24,560 nucleotides of DNA from assembly GCA_038246575.1 (NCBI GenBank), contig JBBRVU010000044.1, positions 1 through 24,560 of the forward strand, written 5' to 3'. Made by a program: the position numbers and the translations under genes. The DNA comes from JACCUZ01 sp038246575 (GTDB taxonomy: Bacteria; Actinomycetota; Actinomycetes; JACCUZ01). The notes beneath the pieces were generated by a model. That model made no database searches and was not told the DNA's origin. It saw only the letters and a program-made list of their open reading frames with translations. Positions 14,380-21,399 of the stretch are shown piece after piece (position 1 is the first letter of the stretch; each line of letters starts with the position of its first letter).

Positions 14380-15024
14380 ATGTCAGACATCGTGGCCGAG
14401 ACGACCCCTGAGACGCCCGAGAGCACCGAGCCGAGCAGCGCCGAGTCGACCCCCGCCGAGTCGACCCCTGCTGAGTCGACCCCTGCCGAGTCGACCCCCG
14501 CTGAGTCGACCCCCGCCATGAGCACCACGCGCGACGCGAGCGACACGGCGGACCCGGGCGACAACGAGCCCGCGCCGGAGAGCTACACCACCGAGTCCGA
14601 CTCTGCTCCTGCTGCGCCCCCGCGCGAGATCGTCACCGCGCCCGGCGCGGCGACCGGTCGTCGCAAGCAGGCGATCGCACGCGTGCGGCTCGTCCCGGGC
14701 ACCGGCCAGTGGACGGTCAACAATCGTCAGCTCGACCAGTACTTCCCGAACAAGGTCCACCAGCAGCTGGTCAACGAGCCGTTCGTGACCCTCGAGGCCC
14801 AGGACCGCTTCGACGTCATCGCGCGCATCCACGGCGGCGGCATCTCCGGCCAGGCCGGTGCGCTGCGGCTGGCGATCTCGCGTGCCCTGACCGCCATCGA
14901 CACCGAGGGCAACCGGGCGTCGCTGAAGCGGGCCGGCTTCCTCACTCGTGACCCGCGGGCCAAGGAGCGGAAGAAGTACGGCCTGAAGAAGGCTCGCAAG
15001 GCGCCCCAGTACAGCAAGCGCTGA
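14380..15024 (+). CDS. rpsI: 30S ribosomal protein S9 with N-terminal AESTP repeat extension
   Basis: The S9 core begins near residue 93 (GRRKQAIARVRLVPGTG) and ends in the canonical GLKKARKAPQYSKR tail, which reaches the P-site tRNA anticodon in the 30S head. The core is about 122 residues, but the protein is 214 from ATG 14380 (MSDIVAETTPETPEST). The first 92 residues are acidic and Ser/Thr/Pro-rich. Actinobacterial S9 proteins often have acidic Glu/Thr N-termini, but here residues 21-45 are five exact AESTP repeats. A second ATG at 14518 (MSTTRDAS) would drop the repeats. I keep 14380 because its N-terminus matches the family style; its Shine-Dalgarno is only a weak GAGAGAG. Confidence 0.95.
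   Translation: MSDIVAETTPETPESTEPSSAESTPAESTPAESTPAESTPAESTPAMSTTRDASDTADPGDNEPAPESYTTESDSAPAAPPREIVTAPGAATGRRKQAIARVRLVPGTGQWTVNNRQLDQYFPNKVHQQLVNEPFVTLEAQDRFDVIARIHGGGISGQAGALRLAISRALTAIDTEGNRASLKRAGFLTRDPRAKERKKYGLKKARKAPQYSKR
14440..14514 (+). repeat. Five tandem 15-bp repeats within rpsI
   Basis: Five contiguous copies of GCCGAGTCGACCCCC occupy 75 bp. They differ only in third codon positions (GCC/GCT and CCC/CCT), so all encode Ala-Glu-Ser-Thr-Pro. Unit length is a multiple of three, so gain or loss of units keeps the S9 frame. Near-identity at DNA level suggests recent slippage expansion. Confidence 0.95.
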
Positions 15025-15047
15025 TCGGCGGCGCGGGGGTCGCGACG

Positions 15048-16397
15048 ATGGGAAGTGTCTTCGGCACCGATGGTGTCCGCGGTCTCGCCAACCGGTACCT
15101 CACGGCAGAGCTGGCACTCGACCTGTCGGTGGCGGCCGCGCACGTCCTCGGCGAGGTCGGTGCGTTCGAGGGGCACCGGCCGGTCGCGGTCGTCGGTCGG
15201 GACCCGCGCGCGTCGGGGGAGTTCCTGACGGCGGCGGTCGTAGCCGGGCTCGCCAGTGCTGGCGTCGACGTCGTCGATGTCGGCGTCGTCCCGACCCCCG
15301 CTGTCGCCTACCTGACTGCGAATCTCGGCGCCGACCTCGGCGCGGTCATCTCCGCGAGTCACAACGCGATGCCCGACAACGGGCTGAAGTTCCTCGCGCG
15401 CGGTGGTCACAAGCTCGCCGACGACCTCGAGGGCGCGATCGAGAAGCGGCTGCGCGAGGACTGGGAGCGCCCGATCGGTGCCGCCGTGGGCCGGATCCGT
15501 CAGGACCATGCATTGACAGGTCGCTACGCCGACCACCTGCTCAGCACGCTCCCGAACCGGCTCGACGGCCTCAAGGTCGTCACCGACGCGGCCCACGGCG
15601 CCGCTCACGCCCTTGCGCCTGTGGTCCTGCGCGCCGCCGGCGCAGAGGTGGTCTCCATCGGCGACGCACCGGACGGCCTGAACATCAACGACGGCTACGG
15701 CTCCACGCACCTGGACCAGGTGCGCAAGGCCGTGGTCCAGCACGGTGCCGACGCCGGGGTCGCGCTCGACGGCGATGCGGACCGCTGTCTTGCCGTCGAC
15801 GCCGCCGGCGAGGTCGTCGACGGCGACCAGATTCTCGCGATCCTGGCGGTGGCCATGCGCGAACAGGGCCGGCTCCGTGCGGACACGGCGGTCGTGACGG
15901 TCATGTCCAACCTGGGCTTCCGGCTCGCGATGGAGCGGGAGAACGTCACGGTGGTCGAGACGGCTGTCGGTGACCGCTACGTGCTCGAGGCGATGAAGTC
16001 CGGCAACTACTCGTTGGGCGGCGAGCAGTCCGGTCACGTGATCATGCTCGACCACGCCACCACGGGCGACGGTGTGCTGACCGCACTGCACCTGTTGGCG
16101 AGGGTCGCCGCGACCGGCTCCTCGCTGGCCACGCTGGCCTCGGTGATGCAGCGGCTGCCCCAGGTGCTGGTCAACGTGCGCGGCGTCGACCGTGGCGGCG
16201 TCGGCGGCAACGGCGTCGTGGCCCAGGCCGTCAAGGACGCCGAGCAGACCCTGGGCAGCACAGGACGGGTGCTGCTGCGCCCGTCGGGCACCGAGCCGGT
16301 GGTGCGCGTCATGGTCGAGGCCGCGAACCCCGAGCAGGCCGAGGCCGTCGCCGGAAGGCTCGCGCAGGTCGTGCGAACCGAGCTCGCCCGGCCGTAG
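15048..16397 (+). CDS. glmM: Phosphoglucosamine mutase
   Basis: Interconverts glucosamine-6-phosphate and glucosamine-1-phosphate, the step between GlmS and GlmU in UDP-GlcNAc synthesis for peptidoglycan. The product is 449 residues. MGSVFGTDGVRGLAN is the family N-terminus; the phosphoserine loop VISASHNAMPDNGLKF (100-115) carries S104. The metal-binding DGDADR is at 241-246, the sugar-binding GGEQSGH follows further on, and RPSGTEP near the C-terminus binds phosphate. The ATG lies 23 bp after rpsI with only a G-rich stretch as ribosome site. The stop is followed at once by the palindrome GCGCTGCAGCGC (16398-16409), then by coaA converging 44 bp away. Confidence 0.97.
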   Translation: MGSVFGTDGVRGLANRYLTAELALDLSVAAAHVLGEVGAFEGHRPVAVVGRDPRASGEFLTAAVVAGLASAGVDVVDVGVVPTPAVAYLTANLGADLGAVISASHNAMPDNGLKFLARGGHKLADDLEGAIEKRLREDWERPIGAAVGRIRQDHALTGRYADHLLSTLPNRLDGLKVVTDAAHGAAHALAPVVLRAAGAEVVSIGDAPDGLNINDGYGSTHLDQVRKAVVQHGADAGVALDGDADRCLAVDAAGEVVDGDQILAILAVAMREQGRLRADTAVVTVMSNLGFRLAMERENVTVVETAVGDRYVLEAMKSGNYSLGGEQSGHVIMLDHATTGDGVLTALHLLARVAATGSSLATLASVMQRLPQVLVNVRGVDRGGVGGNGVVAQAVKDAEQTLGSTGRVLLRPSGTEPVVRVMVEAANPEQAEAVAGRLAQVVRTELARP

Positions 16398-16441
16398 GCG
16401 CTGCAGCGCACCGCACCCACCGCCGAGATGACGCGCGACCC

Positions 16442-17410
16442 TCAGAGCTTGCGCAGCCTGACCCGGCGCACCGAGTGGTCGGCGCTCTTCTCCAGCACCA
16501 GGCTGGCCCGGCCGCGAGTGGGCACGATGTTCGCCACCAGGTTGGGCTCGTTGATCTCGTGCCAGATCCGGGTCGCCGTCTCGCGCGCGGAGGCGTCGTC
16601 CAGCCCCGCAAAGCGATGGAAGTACGAGGAGGGGTCCGTGAAGGCAGTCTCGCGCAGCCGGAGGAACCGCTCGACGTACCACCGCTTGATGTCGGCCATC
16701 GCCGCGTCGACGTAGATGGAGAAGTCGAAGAAGTCGGACACGGCCAGGCTGGACCTGCCGTCGGCCCGCACCCGCGGCGGCTGCAGAACATTGAGCCCCT
16801 CGACGATCACCACGTCAGGCGAGCTCACGAGCACCTGCTCGTCCGCCAGCACGTCGTAGGTCAGGTGGGAGTAGACCGGGCCGCGTACCTCCGGCGCACC
16901 GGACGTGACCGTCACGAGGAAGCGCAGCAGGGCTCGTTGGTCGTACGACTCGGGAAAGCCCTTGCGTTCCATCAGGCCACGCCGCTCCAGCTCGGCGTTG
17001 GGCAGGAGGAACCCGTCGGTGGTCACCAGCGCCACGGTGGGGTGGTCCGGCCAGCGGGCCAACAGCTCGCGGAGCAGTCGCGCCGTGGTGCTCTTGCCGA
17101 CCGCGACACTGCCCGCGACGCCGATGACGAACGGCTTGCGTGCGGACGTCTCGCCCAGGAACGTCGACGTCGCGGCCTGCCGGTCGTGGGCGGCTCGGAC
17201 CTGCAGGTTCAGCAGACGGGACAGAGGGAGGTACACCTCCTCGACCTCGGCCAGGTCGACCTCGTCGCCGAGGCCGCGGAGCCTGGAGAGGTCGTCGACG
17301 GTCAGGGGGAGCGGCGTGGCAGCCCGCAGGGCGCTCCAGGCCGCCCGGTCGAGCTCGACATACGGCGATCTGATCTCCGGCTGACTCCTCACGGGCCGAT
17401 ACCCTGGCAC
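16442..17410 (-). CDS. coaA: Pantothenate kinase (type I, CoaA)
   Basis: Phosphorylates pantothenate, the first committed step of coenzyme A synthesis. The 322-residue reading has SPYVELDRAAW near the N-terminus and Walker A GVAGSVAVGKST (97-108). TTDGFLLPN, then FPESYDQRALL, YDVL and EGLNVLQ follow in the order usual for CoaA, with a FFDFSIYVDA segment. The GTG at 17408-17410 leaves only 2 bp to the glmS ATG on the other strand. The next in-frame GTG at 17390-17392 (VRSQPEIRSPYVEL) has CAGGG about 10 bases upstream on the coding strand and may be the true start. The gene is divergent from glmS and convergent with glmM, an arrangement often seen in actinobacteria. Confidence 0.96.
   Translation of the reverse strand: MPGYRPVRSQPEIRSPYVELDRAAWSALRAATPLPLTVDDLSRLRGLGDEVDLAEVEEVYLPLSRLLNLQVRAAHDRQAATSTFLGETSARKPFVIGVAGSVAVGKSTTARLLRELLARWPDHPTVALVTTDGFLLPNAELERRGLMERKGFPESYDQRALLRFLVTVTSGAPEVRGPVYSHLTYDVLADEQVLVSSPDVVIVEGLNVLQPPRVRADGRSSLAVSDFFDFSIYVDAAMADIKRWYVERFLRLRETAFTDPSSYFHRFAGLDDASARETATRIWHEINEPNLVANIVPTRGRASLVLEKSADHSVRRVRLRKL
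17400..17405 (+). promoter_or_regulatory. Candidate -10 element for a leaderless glmS transcript
   Basis: TACCCT (17400-17405) fits TANNNT and ends 7 bases before the glmS ATG, the spacing expected when transcription starts on the A of the start codon. glmS has no Shine-Dalgarno sequence. No good -35 lies 17-18 bp upstream; CTGACT at 17381-17386 is too close. Confidence 0.4.
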
Positions 17411-17412
17411 GC

Positions 17413-19278
17413 ATGTGCGGCATCGTGGGTTACGTCGGGGAACAGTCCGCGCTCGAGGTGGTGGTCGAGGGGCTCCGCCGACTCGAGTACCGAGGCTACG
17501 ACTCCGCCGGCGTCGCGCTGCTGGCCGACGGGAAGCTGGTGACCCAGAAGCGGGCCGGGAAGCTGGTCAACCTGGAGAACGCCCTGGCCGAGTTCCCGCT
17601 GCCCGCCTCCACCACCGGCATCGGACACACCCGGTGGGCCACCCATGGTGCGCCCAACGACCGCAACGCCCACCCGCATGTCGATTGCACCGGCGCGGTC
17701 GCGGTCATCCACAACGGCATCATCGAGAACTTCGCCTCTCTCCGGGCCGTGCTCGCAGAGCGCGGCCACGAGCTCGTGTCCGACACGGACACCGAGACCG
17801 TCGCGCACCTGCTCGAGGAGGAGACCCGGACCACCGCGGGTGCCGACGGCACCGTCGACCTCGCCGAGGCGATGCGCCGGGTGTGCCGCCGGCTCGAGGG
17901 TGCGTTCACGCTGGTGGCCACCCACGTCGAGGCGCCCGACGTCGTCGTCGGTGCTCGGCGGAACTCACCGCTTGTCGCCGGTCGCGGTGAGGGTGAGAAC
18001 TTCCTGGCCTCCGACGTCGCGGCATTCATCGCGCACACGCGCAACGCGGTCGAGCTCGGCCAGGACCAGGTCGTCGAGCTGACCCGAGATGCGATCACGG
18101 TCACCGACTTCGACGGCAACGCGGGCGACGTCCGCGAGTACCACGTCGACTGGGACCTCTCGGCCGCCGAGAAGGGTGGCTTCGACTACTTCATGCTCAA
18201 GGAGATCGCCGAGCAGCCGCAGGCGGTCGCCGACACGATGCTGGGCCGGCTCACCGACGACGGTCGGCTGCACCTGGACGAGATGCGCCTCACCGACGAG
18301 GACCTGCGCGAGGTCGACAAGATCATCGTGGTGTCGTGCGGCACGTCGTTCCACGCCGGCCTCGTCGCGAAGTACGCGATCGAGCACTGGACGCGGATCC
18401 CCTGCGAGGTCGAGCTGGCCTCAGAGTTCCGCTACCGGGACCCGGTCCTCACCCGGTCGACGCTCGTCGTCGCGATCTCGCAGTCCGGTGAGACGATGGA
18501 CACCTTGATGGCGCTGCGGCACGCCCGCGAGCAGAAGTCACGAGTCCTCGCCATCTGCAACACGAACGGCTCCACGATCCCGCGGGAGTCCGATGCCGTG
18601 CTCTACACGCACGCCGGTCCGGAGATCGCGGTGGCCTCGACCAAGGGCTACCTCACCCAGATCGTCGCGTGCTTCCTCGTCGGCCTCTACCTCGCGCAGG
18701 TGCGCGGCACGAAGTTCGGCGACGAGATCCGCACTGTCGTCGACGACCTGCGGGAGATGCCGGACAAGATCGCGTCCGTGTTGGCGTCGATGGACCAGGT
18801 CCGCTCGCTCGCCCGCGAGCTCAAGGACGCGACGTCGGTGCTCTTCCTCGGCCGGCACGTGGGCTACCCGACCGCGCTCGAAGGTGCGCTGAAGCTCAAG
18901 GAGCTCGCGTACATGCACGCGGAGGGCTTCGCCGCCGGTGAGCTCAAGCACGGTCCGATAGCCCTGATCGACGAGGGTCAGCCGGTGATCGCCATCGTGC
19001 CCTCCCCGCGCGGCCGGGACGTGCTGCACGGCAAGATCGTGTCGAACATCCAGGAGGTCCGCGCCCGGGGCGCCCGGACGATCGTGATCGCCGAGGAGGG
19101 CGATGACGCCGTCGAGGCCTACGCCGACCTGCTGATCCGGATCCCCCAGGCACCGACGCTGCTGCAACCGCTGCTCTCGACGGTCCCGCTGCAGATCTTC
19201 GCCTGTGAGATGGCCGATGCGCGTGGGCACGACGTCGACCAGCCGCGCAACCTGGCGAAGTCGGTGACCGTCGAGTAA
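17413..19278 (+). CDS. glmS: Glutamine--fructose-6-phosphate aminotransferase (isomerizing)
   Basis: Makes glucosamine-6-phosphate from fructose-6-phosphate and glutamine, the entry to amino-sugar synthesis; GlmM upstream takes the product. The protein has 621 residues. The N-terminal glutaminase domain starts MCGIVGYVG with the nucleophile C2, followed by RRLEYRGYDSAGVA and the GHTRWATHG motif. The first SIS domain begins near 300 (VVSCGTSFHAG, then SQSGETMDT), and the second near 475 (GRHVGYPTALEGALKLKE, then AGELKHGPIALI). The tail NLAKSVTVE is the expected C-terminus. In some Gram-positives glmS is controlled by a glmS ribozyme, but no leader exists here: the divergent coaA starts within 20 bp. 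Confidence 0.98.
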   Translation: MCGIVGYVGEQSALEVVVEGLRRLEYRGYDSAGVALLADGKLVTQKRAGKLVNLENALAEFPLPASTTGIGHTRWATHGAPNDRNAHPHVDCTGAVAVIHNGIIENFASLRAVLAERGHELVSDTDTETVAHLLEEETRTTAGADGTVDLAEAMRRVCRRLEGAFTLVATHVEAPDVVVGARRNSPLVAGRGEGENFLASDVAAFIAHTRNAVELGQDQVVELTRDAITVTDFDGNAGDVREYHVDWDLSAAEKGGFDYFMLKEIAEQPQAVADTMLGRLTDDGRLHLDEMRLTDEDLREVDKIIVVSCGTSFHAGLVAKYAIEHWTRIPCEVELASEFRYRDPVLTRSTLVVAISQSGETMDTLMALRHAREQKSRVLAICNTNGSTIPRESDAVLYTHAGPEIAVASTKGYLTQIVACFLVGLYLAQVRGTKFGDEIRTVVDDLREMPDKIASVLASMDQVRSLARELKDATSVLFLGRHVGYPTALEGALKLKELAYMHAEGFAAGELKHGPIALIDEGQPVIAIVPSPRGRDVLHGKIVSNIQEVRARGARTIVIAEEGDDAVEAYADLLIRIPQAPTLLQPLLSTVPLQIFACEMADARGHDVDQPRNLAKSVTVE

Positions 19279-19321
19279 CTGCGCGTGCCGTGCTGAACGC
19301 ACCGCGTTGTCGAGGGGTTTT

Positions 19322-19346
19322 ACCGGCCGACCCGCCGGTCTAGGGT
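19322..19346 (+). promoter_or_regulatory. Candidate promoter with overlapping inverted repeat upstream of the PhoX-like gene
   Basis: TAGGGT (19341-19346) fits a TANNNT -10. The expected spacer region just before it is filled by the inverted repeat ACCGGC-N6-GCCGGT (19322-19327 with 19334-19339), preceded by GGGGTTTT. No standard -35 is seen. The repeat could be an operator or part of an activator-dependent promoter. It sits in the 103-bp gap after glmS, 35 bp before the gene start. Confidence 0.4.
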
Positions 19347-19381
19347 GACGGTGGCCCATCCTCGACGAAGGAGACGTTGGC

Positions 19382-20896
19382 ATGAGCGAGCTCGACCGCA
19401 GAACCTTCCTCCGGAACGCGGCGGCAACTGCGGGCGGTGTGGCCGCCAGCGGGTCGCTGGTCGGCCTGACCGCCGGTCCCGCCGCAGCCCGGCGCAAGAA
19501 GCGGGGCAGGGGGCGTCACGGCGGACTCGGGTACGGGCCGTTGGCCCCTGTCGCTGACCTCCGCGAGGGTGACAGCGCGGAGCGGCTGGCACTCCCCGCC
19601 GGATTCGCCTACCGGTCCTTCGGCCTGACGGGCGAGCTGACCGATGATGGCGCGAAGGTCCCGGGCAAGCCGGACGGCATGGCGGCGTACCGGGGACGGG
19701 GCGGTTCGGTCGTCCTGCTGCGCAACCACGAGATCGGCAACACCGGCCCACTGTTCGCGCCCCCAGGTGGGACCAGCGACTACGACGCATCGACTGCCGC
19801 CGGCGTCGCCGGCTTGGAGGTCACGCTCGACGGGCACCTGCGACGCAGCTGGGTGGCCATGAACGGCACGATGAGCAACTGCGCTGCCGGGCCGACGCCG
19901 TGGGGGACCTTCCTCACCAACGAGGAGAGCATCAACGGGCCCGACGTGGGCCCGGACTTCACCGGCAGCTCGAACCAGACCCTGACCGAGAAGCACGGTT
20001 ACGTGTACGAGGTCCCCACCGACGGTTCGACGCCGAGCGGGCCGATCACCGCGGCCGGCCGGTTCGCCCACGAGGGCGTCGCGGTCGACCCGGAGACCGG
20101 CGTCCTCTACATGACCGAGGACGACTTCGCGTTCCCGTCCGGCTTCTACCGCTACCTCTCGCCGCAGGGTCGCGGGCACGGCGGGCACGGTGACGACGGG
20201 GACGACGACCGTCGTCGCGACTGGAAGCACGGCCGGTCCCGGCGGCTGGAGGACGGTGGCCGGCTCGACATGCTCGCCGTCGTGGGACAACCTGAGCTGG
20301 ACCTCACCGGGCACATCCCGAACGGCACGACGTTCCGCACCCGATGGGTCAAGATCAAGGACCCGGACCCGACGTTCCCCACCGGCACGACCAACGACCA
20401 AGCGATCCGCGCTGTCGCCGACCAGGGGCTGGCGCGCGGCGCCTGCTTCTTCTCCCGGCTCGAAGGTGCCGTGTGGAGCCACGGTGCCGTCTGGTTCACC
20501 TCGACCCAGGGAGGCGAGCCGCAGGGGACAAAGGGCGGCCTCGGCGACGGCGGTGGCCAGGTCTGGGCCTACGACCCGAAGCGCCGCACGCTCACGATGG
20601 TCTACGAGTCGCCCAGCGCTGACCTGCTGGACATGCCGGACAACATAGGCGTGAGCCCGCACGGCACCTTCATCCTCTGCGAGGACGGCAACGACACGGT
20701 CCAGTTCCTGCGGGGGCTGACGCCGCGCGGGGAGATCTTCGACTTCGCGAAGAACATCTCGGTCGACGCCAAGGAGGAGTTCGCCGGTGCCTGCTGGAGC
20801 CACGACGGCTCGACGCTGTTCGTGAACCTCCAGCAACGGGTGGAGCCAGCCCGCACCTTTGCCATCTGGGGTCCCTGGCGCAACGGCGCGTTCTGA
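19382..20896 (+). CDS. PhoX-family (DUF839) protein with Tat signal
   Basis: A 504-residue protein likely exported folded by the Tat system: the N-terminus has DRRTFLRNAAATAGG (twin Arg 6-7), a hydrophobic stretch and an AAA-RRKK boundary near 36. The mature part matches the PhoX/DUF839 beta-propeller family, which includes calcium/iron-dependent alkaline phosphatases. Matching motifs are LLRNHEIGNTG (112-122), NCAAGPTPWGTFLTNEE (166-182), GRFAHEGVAVD (226-236), YMTEDD (243-248) and a late DNIGVSPHG. C167, E181/E182, E231 and E247 are the candidate functional residues. A His/Asp/Arg-rich insertion (263-288) looks disordered. AAGGAG at 19367-19372 lies 9 bases before the ATG. Phosphatase activity is plausible, not proven; many DUF839 proteins are uncharacterised. 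Confidence 0.85.
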   Translation: MSELDRRTFLRNAAATAGGVAASGSLVGLTAGPAAARRKKRGRGRHGGLGYGPLAPVADLREGDSAERLALPAGFAYRSFGLTGELTDDGAKVPGKPDGMAAYRGRGGSVVLLRNHEIGNTGPLFAPPGGTSDYDASTAAGVAGLEVTLDGHLRRSWVAMNGTMSNCAAGPTPWGTFLTNEESINGPDVGPDFTGSSNQTLTEKHGYVYEVPTDGSTPSGPITAAGRFAHEGVAVDPETGVLYMTEDDFAFPSGFYRYLSPQGRGHGGHGDDGDDDRRRDWKHGRSRRLEDGGRLDMLAVVGQPELDLTGHIPNGTTFRTRWVKIKDPDPTFPTGTTNDQAIRAVADQGLARGACFFSRLEGAVWSHGAVWFTSTQGGEPQGTKGGLGDGGGQVWAYDPKRRTLTMVYESPSADLLDMPDNIGVSPHGTFILCEDGNDTVQFLRGLTPRGEIFDFAKNISVDAKEEFAGACWSHDGSTLFVNLQQRVEPARTFAIWGPWRNGAF

Positions 20897-20921
20897 GTCC
20901 CGCGTCTGGGTGACGGCGCAG

Positions 20922-20954
20922 CGATGGCCCGGTGGTGAGACCACCGGGCCATCG
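20922..20954 (+). terminator. Strong intrinsic terminator after the PhoX-like gene
   Basis: CGATGGCCCGGTGGT (20922-20936) pairs perfectly with ACCACCGGGCCATCG (20940-20954), a 15-bp stem with a 3-nt GAG loop, followed by U-containing TCGTGTC. It is 25 bases after the PhoX-like stop and 19 bases before acpS. This is the most stable hairpin in the window and clearly separates the two transcription units. Confidence 0.88.
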
Positions 20955-20973
20955 TCGTGTCAGGCTGTACGCC

Positions 20974-21324
20974 GTGATCATCGGCGTGGGGATCGACGTG
21001 GTCGACGTCGATCGGTTCAGTGCGACGCTCGCGCGGACGCCGCGGCTGCTGGACCGGCTCTTCACCGCCGGCGAGCAGCACCTGCCGCCTGCGTCGCTGG
21101 CCGCCCGGTTCGCTGCGAAGGAAGCGCTGGCCAAAGCGCTCGGAGCGCCTGTCGGCCTGCACTGGACGGATGCCGAGGTTCACCGTGGTGCCGACGGGCG
21201 TCCCCACCTGGCGATGACCGGCACGGTCGCCGCCCGCGCCGAGCAGCTGGGGGTCGCGAGGACGCACGTGTCCCTGAGCCACGACGCGGGCATCGCGTCG
21301 GCAGTTGTGATCGTGGAGGACTAG
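20974..21324 (+). CDS. acpS: Holo-[acyl-carrier-protein] synthase
   Basis: Transfers the 4'-phosphopantetheine arm from coenzyme A to acyl carrier protein, activating fatty acid synthesis. The product is 116 residues, a normal AcpS length. VIIGVGIDVVDVDRF gives the N-terminal metal-binding D8, and RFAAKEALAKAL (45-56) holds the second metal ligand E50. LSHDAGIASAVVI is the C-terminal strand. GTG 20974 matches the family N-terminus; in-frame codons further upstream lie inside the terminator. There is no Shine-Dalgarno: CAGGCT (20961-20966), a loose -10 ending 7 bases before the GTG, suggests a leaderless mRNA. The TAG stop abuts the ATG of a small ORF. Confidence 0.95.
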   Translation: MIIGVGIDVVDVDRFSATLARTPRLLDRLFTAGEQHLPPASLAARFAAKEALAKALGAPVGLHWTDAEVHRGADGRPHLAMTGTVAARAEQLGVARTHVSLSHDAGIASAVVIVED

Positions 21325-21399
21325 ATGAGCCACGCGCGGGAGACTCCTGATCGACGGATGCCGCGGCTGTCCATGGTGTGGGTCGGTGTGTCCGGGTGA
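21325..21399 (+). CDS. Small ORF (24 codons) bridging acpS and nnr
   Basis: The ATG directly follows the acpS TAG and is preceded by GGAGGA (21315-21320), the best ribosome-binding site in this cluster. The frame encodes 24 residues, beginning MSHARETP and ending WVGVSG. Its TGA overlaps the nnr ATG in the form TGATG. nnr has no ribosome-binding site of its own, so ribosomes could reach it by terminating this ORF and restarting. The peptide matches nothing I know. It may serve only as a coupling device, and a chance ORF cannot be excluded. Confidence 0.45.
   Translation: MSHARETPDRRMPRLSMVWVGVSG

Noticed and set aside
14440..14514. CRISPR-like array
   Set aside because: Units are contiguous 15-mers without spacers and stay in the S9 frame, so this is a coding minisatellite.
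16398..16409. Palindrome GCGCTGCAGCGC after glmM as a bidirectional terminator
   Set aside because: A 4-bp stem with a 4-base loop is too weak, although its position between convergent genes is suggestive.
14727..16682. A 651-codon leftward frame antisense to rpsI and glmM
   Set aside because: Shadow of glmM codon bias. Both sense genes are certain and the antisense product resembles no family.
17290..17412. glmS ribozyme or riboswitch
   Set aside because: The region upstream of glmS is the coding start of coaA on the other strand, and no ribozyme-like core was seen.
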